Origin: Limnohabitans sp. Rim11
GTDB taxonomy: Bacteria > Pseudomonadota > Gammaproteobacteria > Burkholderiales > Burkholderiaceae_C
Reading direction: 5' to 3'
Assembly (NCBI RefSeq): GCF_001269365.1
Contig: NZ_CXOM01000002.1
Coordinates: 653,440 to 717,439, forward strand
Length of the DNA stretch: 64,000 nucleotides
This document shows, piece by piece, positions 50,378 to 58,650 of this stretch. How positions within the stretch are numbered: the first letter of the stretch is position 1; the number at the start of each line of letters is the position of its first letter. The translations under genes and the position numbers were made by a program. The notes beneath the pieces were generated by a model that had not been told where the DNA came from, made no database searches, and worked only from the letters and a program-made list of their open reading frames with translations.

Positions 50378-51463
50378 ATGTTGATTGAGCAAATTGAACA
50401 CCGGTGGTTAAACGCTTTTGAGCGAACTTTTGCTTTGTGCAAAGTTCAGGCCGGCGAAGTGGTGGCGCTGCTCACCGAAAGCCAATCTAGGCGTGTCAAT
50501 GTCGATTTGGCAAGGCTCTCTTTGCAGCGCATGGGCGCCCAGGTGTTCGAAGTCTGCTTGCCCACACCCGCACTGACGGCGCCTGCACCTGTTCGGTCAA
50601 CAGGCGCCACAGACGTGATTCAAAACTTGGCGCCGGTAGTGGCCGCTTTGCAGCGCGCCAACCTGATTGTTGATTGCACAGTCGAAGGCATGCTCCATGC
50701 GCCCGAATTGCCCGCCATTCTGAAAGGTGCGGATGGCGTCGTGCCACGCTTGTTCATGATTTCCAATGAGCATCCAGAAATATTGGAGCGCACTGTGCCC
50801 GACCCTGCGCTGGAGGGCGTGGTGCGCAATGCCATGAAGAAACTGCGGGCTACGCAGCACATGCACGTGACCAGCAAAGCGGGCACCGATCTGAACATTC
50901 AATTGAAATCTGCGGTGGTAGGCGGCGTGTGGGGTTTTTGTGCCAAGCCAGGCATGGTCTCACATTGGCCAGGTGGCTTGGCTTTGGCCTTTCCGGCCGC
51001 AGGCAGCGTGAACGGCACACTGGTCATGGCGCCCGGCGATGTCAACCTGACTTTCAAGCGGTATGTGCGAGACACCATTCGCCTCACTATTCAAAACGAC
51101 ACCATCACCCAAATTGAGGGCGAGGGTGTCGATGTCGACATGATGCGAAATTACTACCAAGCCTGGATTGACAAAGAAGGCCATCGCGATGCGTGTGCTG
51201 TGTCGCACGTGGGCTTTGGATTGAATCCTGCTGCACGCTGGGATGCCATGACCTTTTATGACAAGCGCGATTGCAATGGCACAGAACTCAGAGCCTTTGC
51301 GGGTAACTTTTTGTATTCCACAGGCGCCAATGAAGTGGCGGGTCGCCATACCTTGGGTCACTTTGATTTGCCCATGCGATCTTGCACCATTCAACTGGAT
51401 GGCACGTGTGTGGTGCAAGAAGGCCAACTGGTTTCAGGCGTGTTTGAAAGCGCGGCAGCATGA
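50378..51463 (+). CDS. NicX-like non-heme iron ring-cleaving dioxygenase homologue (often annotated peptidase M29)
   Basis: 361 residues from the ATG at 50378, with AGGAG upstream. The whole length follows 2,5-dihydroxypyridine 5,6-dioxygenase NicX: GVWGFCAKPGMVSHWPGG, LVMAPGDVNLTFKRYVRDTI, SHVGFGLNPAARWDAM, RAFAGNFLYSTGANEVAGRH and GHFDLPMRSCTIQLDG. The Fe(II) ligands of NicX (His-265, His-318, Asp-320 as recalled) correspond to His277, His328 and Asp330, all kept. NicX opens the pyridine ring with O2. In this operon the substrate may be a hydroxylated aminobenzoyl compound. This is an inference and not a known step of the 2-aminobenzoyl-CoA route. The gene overlaps the next hydrolase gene by 4 bp. 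Confidence 0.83.
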   Translation: MLIEQIEHRWLNAFERTFALCKVQAGEVVALLTESQSRRVNVDLARLSLQRMGAQVFEVCLPTPALTAPAPVRSTGATDVIQNLAPVVAALQRANLIVDCTVEGMLHAPELPAILKGADGVVPRLFMISNEHPEILERTVPDPALEGVVRNAMKKLRATQHMHVTSKAGTDLNIQLKSAVVGGVWGFCAKPGMVSHWPGGLALAFPAAGSVNGTLVMAPGDVNLTFKRYVRDTIRLTIQNDTITQIEGEGVDVDMMRNYYQAWIDKEGHRDACAVSHVGFGLNPAARWDAMTFYDKRDCNGTELRAFAGNFLYSTGANEVAGRHTLGHFDLPMRSCTIQLDGTCVVQEGQLVSGVFESAAA

Positions 51464-52287
51464 CGATGGTCATGCCCCTGTCAACGCCGGCATGGTTGGA
51501 GGCCGGGCCCAAAGATGCGACTGTGGCTGTCGTGTTTTTGCATGGCATTGGGGGCGGCAAAAAGGGATTTCAACCTTCGGTAGAATTTTTTGCAAAGCAA
51601 GGCCATCGCGCGCTAGCTTGGGACATGCCAGGCTATGGCGACAGTCTGCTTGAAGGTACTTTGAGTTTTGAAAGCCTGGCGTTGTCGCTAGAAAAACTAT
51701 TGGATGCAGCCCATGTTCAGAAAGCCATTCTGGTGGGTCACAGCATGGGCGGCATGGTGGCGCTGCAGGCTTGGACGCATTGCCCCTCTCGCATTGCAGG
51801 CATGGTCATTGCGGCCAGCAGCCCGGCGTTTGGTCAGCAAGACGGCGATTTTCAAAAGCAATTTGTGGCTCAGCGCTTGGCGCCTTTGGACGCAGGGCAG
51901 ACGATGGCGCAAGTGGCTGACAAATTGATTCCCAACATGGTGTCGCCGCATGCCTTGCCATCCGGCACTAAATTGTCTGAGTATCCGATCGGTTTGGCTT
52001 TGGCGCATGCCTGCATGTCTGCGGTACCGCCCAGCACGTACCGAGCGGCTTTGCACGCCTTGGTCAAGTTTGAGCAGCGTGCCGCTTTGCCAAGTATTTC
52101 GGTGCCAACGCTTTGCCTGGCGGGAGAGCACGACAAGACTGCCCCGCCCGAGGTGTTGCGCCGCATGGCACAAAAAATCCCGAATGCGGAATTCGCATGC
52201 ATTCCAGGTGTTGGTCACCTGATGAATTTTGAACAAGAAGCGCCCTTTCACGAGGCTATCTTGACTTGGATACACCGTCATTTTTGA
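51460..52287 (+). CDS. Alpha/beta hydrolase, possibly an N-formyl/amide or enol-lactone hydrolase
   Basis: 275 residues. Oxyanion loop FLHGIGGGKKG, nucleophile Ser95 (VGHSMGG), acid Asp225 (AGEHDKTAPP) and base His253 (GVGHLMNF) complete the triad. Overlaps the NicX-like gene (ATGA), as nicX is associated with the deformylase gene nicD in nicotinate catabolism. It may hydrolyse the ring-cleavage product of the NicX-like enzyme; other options are ester, lactone or thioester hydrolysis. No function is assigned on sequence alone. Confidence 0.86.
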   Translation: MTMVMPLSTPAWLEAGPKDATVAVVFLHGIGGGKKGFQPSVEFFAKQGHRALAWDMPGYGDSLLEGTLSFESLALSLEKLLDAAHVQKAILVGHSMGGMVALQAWTHCPSRIAGMVIAASSPAFGQQDGDFQKQFVAQRLAPLDAGQTMAQVADKLIPNMVSPHALPSGTKLSEYPIGLALAHACMSAVPPSTYRAALHALVKFEQRAALPSISVPTLCLAGEHDKTAPPEVLRRMAQKIPNAEFACIPGVGHLMNFEQEAPFHEAILTWIHRHF

Positions 52288-52300
52288 ACAGAGAATTTTC

Positions 52301-53590
52301 ATGAGCACGAGTCCGACAACGATTTCGACCCCAACGCCGGCTTTGGCCAAACCCTACATGCCCATCTGTGGCGATGACTATCCCCTCACAGACAAACAAA
52401 AGCGTCTGATGGCCTTGGCGCATGATCTGGGGCGAGAGAAGTTTGCACCCAGAGCCGCGCAGTTAGATCGGGAGGCCCAGTTCCCTTTCGAGAATTACAA
52501 AGACATGAAAGATGCGGGCCTTTTAGCCCTGTGCGTGCCTGAAGCGCATGGCGGTCAAGGCGCCGATTACGCCACCTACGCCATGGTGTCTGCAGAAATT
52601 GGTCGCTGGTGCGGTGCGACGGCCCTCACCTTCAACATGCACGTGTGCACCATGATGTGGAGCGGATTGTTGTCCGAAGATTTGGACATGACACCCGAGC
52701 AAAGAGCCTTGCACCGCGTGCATCAAAAAGCGCACTTTGCCCGTGTGGTCAATGACGGGGCCATTTATGCACAGCCATTTTCTGAAGGGGGTGCAGCCGC
52801 AGCAGGTGCACAACCGTTTGGCACACAGGCGGTGAAGGTGGAGGGCGGTTGGCGCATCAATGGCAAAAAAATCTTTGCATCCTTGTCGGATGCCGCCGAT
52901 TTTTTTGGTGTGTTGTGTACTGAGAAAAAAGCCGATGCCGATTTGTCTCGCCGCGATACGCTTTATTTGGCAGTGCCTCGCAATGCACCAGGCTTAACAG
53001 TGGAAGGCGATTGGGATCCCTTGGGCATGCGCGCCACCGTATCGCGCAACTTGATCTTCAAGGATGTGTTTGTTTCTGAAGATGCGGCGCTCATGCCGCA
53101 AGGTATTTATTTTCAGGCGGCCAGTCGTTGGCCGCACATGTTCATGACTTTGTCGCCCACCTACATGGGCATTGCGCAAGCCGCCTACGATTTTACGGTG
53201 GCCTATTTGCGTGGCGAAATTCCGGGCACGGGCCCTGTCAAGCGCCGCCAGTTTGCCACCAAGCAAATTGCCGTGGCTGAAATGTTTGTGAAACTAGAGC
53301 AAACACGGAATTTGTTTTTGCGCGCCATTGAAGACGCCAAAATCGATCCGCCCAAATCGTCGCGACTGCGTGCCTATGCAGCGCAGTACACCATCATGGA
53401 GAACGCCCAAGACATTGCACGTTTGGCCATTCGCACCTGTGGCGGTCAGTCCATGTTGAAGTCTTTGCCACTTGAGCGTTTGTACCGCGATGCGCGTTGC
53501 GGCTCGCTCATGCTGCCTTGGACGGCTGAGCTTTGCCTCGATCGTTTGGGGCGAGAAACCTTGTACGAGGCTGGTGAGAAAGACGAATGA
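52301..53590 (+). CDS. Acyl-CoA dehydrogenase-like flavoprotein, catalytic Glu not evident
   Basis: 429 residues, 13 bp after the hydrolase gene. ACAD fold: LGREKFAPRAAQLDREAQFP, LLALCVPEAHGGQGADYATYA, WRINGKKIFASL, DPLGMRATVSRNLIFKDVFV. The C-terminus reads RLYRDARCGSLMLPWTAELC where typical members have IYEG with the catalytic Glu, so this residue is not evident. It could be a dehydrogenase with the base elsewhere or an ACAD-fold flavin monooxygenase. It overlaps the ligase gene behind it by 4 bp. Confidence 0.82.
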   Translation: MSTSPTTISTPTPALAKPYMPICGDDYPLTDKQKRLMALAHDLGREKFAPRAAQLDREAQFPFENYKDMKDAGLLALCVPEAHGGQGADYATYAMVSAEIGRWCGATALTFNMHVCTMMWSGLLSEDLDMTPEQRALHRVHQKAHFARVVNDGAIYAQPFSEGGAAAAGAQPFGTQAVKVEGGWRINGKKIFASLSDAADFFGVLCTEKKADADLSRRDTLYLAVPRNAPGLTVEGDWDPLGMRATVSRNLIFKDVFVSEDAALMPQGIYFQAASRWPHMFMTLSPTYMGIAQAAYDFTVAYLRGEIPGTGPVKRRQFATKQIAVAEMFVKLEQTRNLFLRAIEDAKIDPPKSSRLRAYAAQYTIMENAQDIARLAIRTCGGQSMLKSLPLERLYRDARCGSLMLPWTAELCLDRLGRETLYEAGEKDE

Positions 53591-55146
53591 GCGAAAGTTC
53601 AGTCATTGCGCAGCGTTTTAAAACGCTGGCCTTGAGTAAGCCCAACCAGCTGGCCATTCGCTTCGGTATGCCAGGGCATACCGAAGACTTTGACTTTGCT
53701 AAATTTTGGCGCCGTGTTGAACGCGTCACTGGGCATCTTCAAAACACCTTTTGCCTAAAGGGTGGGCAACGTGTGGCTTGGTTGGGTTTAAATCATGAAC
53801 TGCAATGTGTCACCTTCATAGCGTGCGCGCGATTGGGTTTGATTTTCATGCCACTGAATTACAGGTTGGCAGTGGCTGAATTGAAGATGGTGATGAAAGA
53901 TGCCACACCCAGCTTGTTGGTGTATGACGCTTTACATGAAAGCACGGCAAATACCTTGACGCTAGAGCAGTTGGGTGAATTGCCTCAAAGTGATTGTCAT
54001 ACAAGCTTACTTGAACGCCTCATCGACCATCCCTCTCCCAGGCACATTGAGTTTCCTAGAATTTCTGAAGATGCAGACCTGCTGTTGGTGTACACGTCGG
54101 GCACCACTGGCTTACCCAAGGGTGCATTGCATACACAGTCTGGGCTGCTTGCCAATGCGGAGGCTAGTCACCAAGCGCACGATTTCACTGAGCATGACAT
54201 TGTTCTTTCTACATTGCCGATGTTTCATGTAGGCGGTTTATGCATTCAAACTCTACCGGCATTGCTGGCAGGTGTTTCTGTTCATCTTCATCCTCGCTTT
54301 GATCCATCCGCTTGGCTGACCGCTGTGACTGAGGGCGCAGAAGCAAGTCGGCCCACTCTCTCTTTGTTGGTGCCCGCCACGCTACGAGCTGTTTTGGACC
54401 ACCCCAATTGGGCACATGCAGATTTAAAAAGTTTGCGTGGCATCATGACCGGTTCCTCCACTATGCCTGCCTCTTATTTGCAACAATTTCATGCGCGTGG
54501 CATTCCTGTTGGGCAAATCTATGGCGCTACAGAAACTGGGCCAGTGAGTGTCGTTTTGAAGTTCAAAGATGCCATCTCTCGCATCGGCTTTGCAGGTTGG
54601 CCCCATGCGCGCCTGACCCTGAAGTTGATCGACCCTGAAGGCTGTGAAGTCCCCATCGGTACAGCAGGTGAAGTCTGTGTCAAAGCGCCCAATGTCATGC
54701 GCGGCTATTGGTCGTCGTCTCACACGCAAACATCAGATGGCTTACAAGACGGGTGGTTTCATTCAGGTGACATGGGATTTTTGGATCAAGAGGGTTGCTT
54801 GCAAATTGTGGGTCGCAACAAAGACATGATCATTTCTGGCGGGGAAAATATTTACCCTGCGGAAATTGAAAATGCCTTGATGGCTTTCCCCGGCGTTGCT
54901 GAATGCGCGGTGGTTGGTATGCCCGACGAGCGTTGGGGTGAAGTTCCTGTGTTGGCTGTCACACGACAAGCCACACCCGAAGGCAATCAGTTGAGTGCTG
55001 AAGATATTTTGTCGCACTTGCAGAGCAACATTGCACGTTTTAAATTGCCACGGCGAGTGTTGTTTCTGGAACAGTTGCCCAAAAGCGCTTTGGGAAAAGT
55101 CCAAAAACCGTTGCTACAAAATCAACTGATTCGCTCAAATTCCTAG
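53587..55146 (+). CDS. AMP-forming acyl-CoA synthetase
   Basis: 519 residues. Motifs: LLLVYTSGTTGLPKGALHT, GQIYGATETGPVS, GWFHSGDMGFLDQEGCLQIVGRNKDMIISGGENIYPAEIE (landmarks) and Lys near the end in KSALGKVQKPLL. This belongs to the acyl/aryl-CoA ligase group without the benzoate-ligase signatures, so the acid is probably a carboxylic acid other than benzoate. It forms a pair with the ACAD-like gene in front (overlap 4 bp). Confidence 0.87.
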   Translation: MSESSVIAQRFKTLALSKPNQLAIRFGMPGHTEDFDFAKFWRRVERVTGHLQNTFCLKGGQRVAWLGLNHELQCVTFIACARLGLIFMPLNYRLAVAELKMVMKDATPSLLVYDALHESTANTLTLEQLGELPQSDCHTSLLERLIDHPSPRHIEFPRISEDADLLLVYTSGTTGLPKGALHTQSGLLANAEASHQAHDFTEHDIVLSTLPMFHVGGLCIQTLPALLAGVSVHLHPRFDPSAWLTAVTEGAEASRPTLSLLVPATLRAVLDHPNWAHADLKSLRGIMTGSSTMPASYLQQFHARGIPVGQIYGATETGPVSVVLKFKDAISRIGFAGWPHARLTLKLIDPEGCEVPIGTAGEVCVKAPNVMRGYWSSSHTQTSDGLQDGWFHSGDMGFLDQEGCLQIVGRNKDMIISGGENIYPAEIENALMAFPGVAECAVVGMPDERWGEVPVLAVTRQATPEGNQLSAEDILSHLQSNIARFKLPRRVLFLEQLPKSALGKVQKPLLQNQLIRSNS

Positions 55147-55179
55147 ACAATGCTAGTTCTTTCCTCATCAGGAGTTTGC

Positions 55180-55782
55180 ATGACGTGGTTAATCTTGGGA
55201 CTTGTTTTATTTCTAGGCCCTCATTCGGTACGAATCTTTGCGGACGATTGGCGCACTAAAACCATCGAGTCTGTGGGCGAAAAAGCCTTTAAGGGGGTGT
55301 ACGCCGTCATCACCTTGTTGGGTTTTTATGCCCTCATCATCGGTTATGCAGAAGTCAGAATGCAGCCTGTGCTCGTTTGGCAGCCGCCTATTTGGACACG
55401 TCATATGAGTGTGCTGCTGATGCTATTTGCTAGCATTTTGTTGGTGGCAACGTACATTCCTGGCAATCACCTCAAGTTGCGCCTAGGGCATCCCATGGTT
55501 CTGTCGGTCAAGGTCTGGGCCTTGTCGCATTTGCTGGCCAATGGCAACTTGGCAGACCTTCTTTTGTTTGGCGCCTTTTTACTTTGGTCTGTGCTCATTT
55601 ACAGAGCCTCTAGAGCACGAGACCGCGCCAATCTGCAGAAGATAAAAAGTGAAGACGCCAGCTCTGAGCCTGTTGCAAAAATGTCGGCTACTTTGACAGC
55701 TTGTGTTCTCGGAACATTGCTTTGGGCGGGGATCACTTTCTATTTGCATGCAATGGTCGTTGGCGTCTCGCCACTGAGTTAA
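55180..55782 (+). CDS. NnrU family membrane protein
   Basis: 200 residues from the ATG at 55180 with AGGAG upstream; the open frame starts 30 bp earlier. Five or six membrane helices: WLILGLVLFLGPHSVRIF (the family start), PVLVWQPPIWTRHMS, LRLGHPMVLSVKVWALSHLLANGNLADLLLFG (landmark). NnrU homologues occur near denitrification or heme-dependent genes, but their activity is unproven. No denitrification gene is present here. Confidence 0.86.
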   Translation: MTWLILGLVLFLGPHSVRIFADDWRTKTIESVGEKAFKGVYAVITLLGFYALIIGYAEVRMQPVLVWQPPIWTRHMSVLLMLFASILLVATYIPGNHLKLRLGHPMVLSVKVWALSHLLANGNLADLLLFGAFLLWSVLIYRASRARDRANLQKIKSEDASSEPVAKMSATLTACVLGTLLWAGITFYLHAMVVGVSPLS

Positions 55783-55794
55783 TAAGGATTCAAT

Positions 55795-56355
55795 ATGCCT
55801 GTCATTTCTGTCACCCTGCTCCCTGGTTATCCTCAAGACGCGCAGCAGCGCTTGGTTCAACGTTTGGCCCACACGGCGCGCTCTGTCATTGATGCCAGCG
55901 ATGCAGGCACGACAGTTTTTGTTCAAGAGGTCAGCGCTTATCGCCGCGATGGCAATGTGTTTTCCAGTGGCGGACCTGTCTTGCCCGAAGGCAGTCAACT
56001 GGTTGCTCAATTCTTGGACTACATGGCCGCCAGAAATTTAGAGGCTGCACAGACTTTTTTGGCGCCTAATTTTGAAATGGTTTTTCCAGGCGGCGAAACC
56101 ATGCGTCAATTGACAGCGTTGTTGGCCTGGGCTGCGCCGCGTTATCAGAAGGTATGGAAAACCAACATGAGTTTTGATGAGTCTTGGCAAGGCGACAAAA
56201 CTGTGGTGTATTGCCGCGGCATGTTGAATGGTGTTTGGCTCGATGGCACTGAGTTCAAAGACATTCGATTCGTCGATCGCTTTGAATTGGTGAAAGGCAA
56301 ACTGCAGCGTCAAGACGTTTGGAACGATTTGGCCGAAATGCGCGCCAAAGGCTGA
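55795..56355 (+). CDS. Fusion of 4-oxalocrotonate tautomerase-like and SnoaL-like domains
   Basis: 186 residues. Met1 is followed by Pro, as the catalytic Pro1 of the tautomerase family: PVISVTLLPGYPQDAQQRLVQRL, then VFVQEV and SSGGPVLPEG, residues 2-66. From about 67 to 182 a SnoaL/NTF2-like domain follows (LVAQFLDYMAARNLEAAQTFLAPNFEMVFPGGE, landmark). The join is in one frame with no break. The combination would pair proton transfer with a hydrophobic pocket enzyme. Position after NnrU and before a dehalogenase-like gene. Confidence 0.8.
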   Translation: MPVISVTLLPGYPQDAQQRLVQRLAHTARSVIDASDAGTTVFVQEVSAYRRDGNVFSSGGPVLPEGSQLVAQFLDYMAARNLEAAQTFLAPNFEMVFPGGETMRQLTALLAWAAPRYQKVWKTNMSFDESWQGDKTVVYCRGMLNGVWLDGTEFKDIRFVDRFELVKGKLQRQDVWNDLAEMRAKG

Positions 56356-56390
56356 TTGCCAAAAGCGCATGACAGTTGCAAAATCATTCT

Positions 56391-57362
56391 ATGAGCACAC
56401 AAGAAATTTTGCCTTCCACATCCGAAGCACCAAACGTTTGGTTTGATGGTTTTGAAAAACGTCAATTCAATGTCAATGGTGTGGTGGTGTGCGCGCGCAT
56501 CACCGCCAATTGGTTGTCGCAATTGGAAAAGCCGGTCTTGGTGTTGTTGCACGGCTTTCCGCAAACCCATGTGATGTGGCACCGAGTGGCCCAAGCTTTA
56601 AAAAACGACTACCGCTTGGTGCTGCCCGATTTGCGAGGCTATGGCGATTCGTCGCATGCACCAGGCCTGCCCGATCACAGCAACTACAGCAAACGGGCCA
56701 TGGCACAAGATGTGGCGGGCTTGTTAGACCAACTCAATGTGGACGATTTCTTTTTGTGCGGCCACGACCGCGGTGGGCGCGTGGCGCACAGATTGGCAGT
56801 CGATTTTCCATCGCGTGTTTTGAAACTGTGTGTACTCGACATCGCGCCTACGCTCGACATGTACAAACGCACGGACATGGACTTTGCGCGCGCTTATTAC
56901 CATTGGTTCCATCTGATTCAACCCAGCCCCTTGCCCGAGAAAATGATTGGTGGCAATGTGTTGCATTACTTGCATGCCAAATTGGGCGGCTGGGGCTCTG
57001 GCAATACGAGCTTCATTGAACCCGAAGCCATGGCCGAATACGAGCGCAGCCTCACCTTGCAGCCCGAGCAAGCTGGCGATATCTTGCCTGCAGTGCATAC
57101 CGCCTGTGAAGATTACCGGGCGAGTGCCGGCATTGACTTGGTTCACGATCAAGAAAGCCGCGACCAAGGTCTCAAAGTGAAGTGCGATTTGCTGGTGCTT
57201 TGGGGCGAAAAAGGCGTGGTCAACAGAATGTTCAAGCCGCTAGAACTTTGGCAAGCGCAATGTGCGGGTCAAGTGTCGGGCCATGTGGTGCCATCGGGGC
57301 ACTTCATCCCTGAAGAGTTGCCCGAAGTCACCATCACGGAATTAAAAACCTTCATGGTTTGA
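56391..57362 (+). CDS. Haloacetate dehalogenase-like alpha/beta hydrolase
   Basis: 323 residues from the ATG at 56391. Nucleophile is Asp126 in GHDRGGRVAHRLA instead of Ser, as in fluoroacetate dehalogenase. The acid is Asp150 (VLDIAPT), the base His304 (PSGHFIPEE), and the halide-pocket pair His171-Trp172 (YYHWFHLIQPSPLPE) is present. Such enzymes hydrolyse the C-F or C-Cl bond of haloacetates; the Asp nucleophile also occurs in epoxide hydrolases. No haloacetate transporter is near. It ends the plus-strand island. Confidence 0.84.
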   Translation: MSTQEILPSTSEAPNVWFDGFEKRQFNVNGVVVCARITANWLSQLEKPVLVLLHGFPQTHVMWHRVAQALKNDYRLVLPDLRGYGDSSHAPGLPDHSNYSKRAMAQDVAGLLDQLNVDDFFLCGHDRGGRVAHRLAVDFPSRVLKLCVLDIAPTLDMYKRTDMDFARAYYHWFHLIQPSPLPEKMIGGNVLHYLHAKLGGWGSGNTSFIEPEAMAEYERSLTLQPEQAGDILPAVHTACEDYRASAGIDLVHDQESRDQGLKVKCDLLVLWGEKGVVNRMFKPLELWQAQCAGQVSGHVVPSGHFIPEELPEVTITELKTFMV

Positions 57363-57375
57363 GCGCGCGCTCAAA
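57358..57375. repeat. 18-bp perfect palindrome at the dehalogenase gene end
   Basis: TTTGAGCGCGCGCTCAAA covers the stop codon. As RNA it can form a 7-bp stem with a GCGC loop, but without a T-run. It lies between convergent genes and may act as a weak bidirectional terminator. Confidence 0.45.
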
Positions 57376-57398
57376 CAGCTCAGTTCAAAGAGCCCAGA

Positions 57399-58160
57399 TC
57401 AATGGGCGCCGCAACACTTCTTGTATTTCTTGCCGCTACCGCAACTGCACACATCGTTGCGGCCTGGGGTTGCTTCTTTAATCACTTGCGTCACGCGCGG
57501 ACCAATGCTGCGCCAAATTTCACGCAAATCATAGACCGCCCATAATGCTTCGCCATAAGTGTTCAACCGTGATTCGCTGACGCTCAAGGGGCCGTCTTCG
57601 CTGAGCGCAGAGAGGGTGGGTTCATCGGTGTCGTCTTCGGTCAAAGCCACAATGGCTTCTAGCGCAGTGTCGTGCCATTGCGCCGCATCTTTGTCTTTGG
57701 GTGCATTCCATTCGTCTGGCCAGTTTTCGACCACGTACATGAATCCCAAAGCCCAGACTTGTGCAAAGGCTGGAATTTCTTCGCTGGCAATTTCAGCGCG
57801 CTCTTCGGGTGGCAGGCTGGCAATGGCGCCGCGCACATCCATCACTTCAGGCGCATAAGCGCTGTCTTCGTCCAGCGCTTTAATTTCGGTATCGAGTGCC
57901 AGCTTGACTTCGTCAAAGCGTTGTTGCCACAAGCGCAAGAAATTGACTTTTTGAGCTTCGTCTGTGAAGCCAGCGCCGTCATCGTCCAAGCCCAACAGCA
58001 CTGGCAGCCATTCTGTTTCAGGAATGGCGCGGCGGCAGCAAATCAGGGCGACCAAGAAGCCTTCACAAAATTCCCATTGGGGCGTTTCTTCGTAGCGCGT
58101 GCGCAAATCGTCCAAGATGTCGTCAAGGGCGTCGAAGTCTTCAGGTTGCAGGCCAGTCAT
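57399..58160 (-). CDS. UPF0149 (YecA/YgfB) family protein with SEC-C motif
   Basis: 253 residues. The UPF0149 helical domain spans about 5-200 ([29 protein letters not shown], landmark). The C-terminal SEC-C zinc motif is [21 protein letters not shown] at 233-253 (CxC-x8-CC). SEC-C modules bind metal and often ribosome- or SecA-associated factors. The function of YecA proteins is not established. Confidence 0.9.
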   Translation of the reverse strand: MTGLQPEDFDALDDILDDLRTRYEETPQWEFCEGFLVALICCRRAIPETEWLPVLLGLDDDGAGFTDEAQKVNFLRLWQQRFDEVKLALDTEIKALDEDSAYAPEVMDVRGAIASLPPEERAEIASEEIPAFAQVWALGFMYVVENWPDEWNAPKDKDAAQWHDTALEAIVALTEDDTDEPTLSALSEDGPLSVSESRLNTYGEALWAVYDLREIWRSIGPRVTQVIKEATPGRNDVCSCGSGKKYKKCCGAH

Positions 58161-58209
58161 AGGGGGTTCCTGTGATCAATGATAGGTAAGGATTGCGAAG
58201 ATCGCGCAT

Positions 58210-58650
58210 TCACTGCGCTGGAATTTCGGTCGGGTTGAGCATCACGCCCGATTGAAATAAACGTTTTTTCATGCACAAAATAGCAGCGTCTTTGCTAAGC
58301 AAGGGCACTGCGTGGGCCACTGCTAGGTCGATGAATTTTTGATCGTCAGGATCTTTGCAAGTGCAGGGCGCTTTGACCGCAGGTTCAGCCAGCAAGTGGT
58401 GTTCATCAAAGCGATTCAAAATGTCTTGTGCTTGGAGCTTGGACTTGGCCATGCGCTTGATGATGTGCGGGTAGGTGAGTACGCGCTCAAGTTCATCGCG
58501 CATGCTGCTAGTGGCTAAATGTGCAATCAGTCCGCTTTGGAGTGCGGCGCGCAAAGGCACGGTGGCAGGGTCTTCAAACAACCAAAGGTCGAGCACGATG
58601 TTGGTGTCGATGACCCAGGGGTGTGACTGTTGCGCCTCAGAGCTTGTCAC
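58210..58650 (-). CDS. PIN-domain nuclease-like protein
   Basis: 146 residues. The PIN pattern starts with VIDTNIVLDL (first acidic Asp) and has RDELERVL and DPDDQKFIDLAVAHAVPLLSKD with the other acidic residues. This is the putative toxin-antitoxin toxin component, PIN family, common in Burkholderiales. No antitoxin-like partner lies next to it; the gene overlaps the methyltransferase gene by 14 bp, so it may be a housekeeping RNase. Confidence 0.85.
   Translation of the reverse strand: MTSSEAQQSHPWVIDTNIVLDLWLFEDPATVPLRAALQSGLIAHLATSSMRDELERVLTYPHIIKRMAKSKLQAQDILNRFDEHHLLAEPAVKAPCTCKDPDDQKFIDLAVAHAVPLLSKDAAILCMKKRLFQSGVMLNPTEIPAQ

Noticed and set aside
58210..58650. Toxin-antitoxin locus
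   Set aside because: A PIN-domain gene is present, but no small antitoxin gene lies beside it; both neighbours are housekeeping genes with overlapping or close ends.
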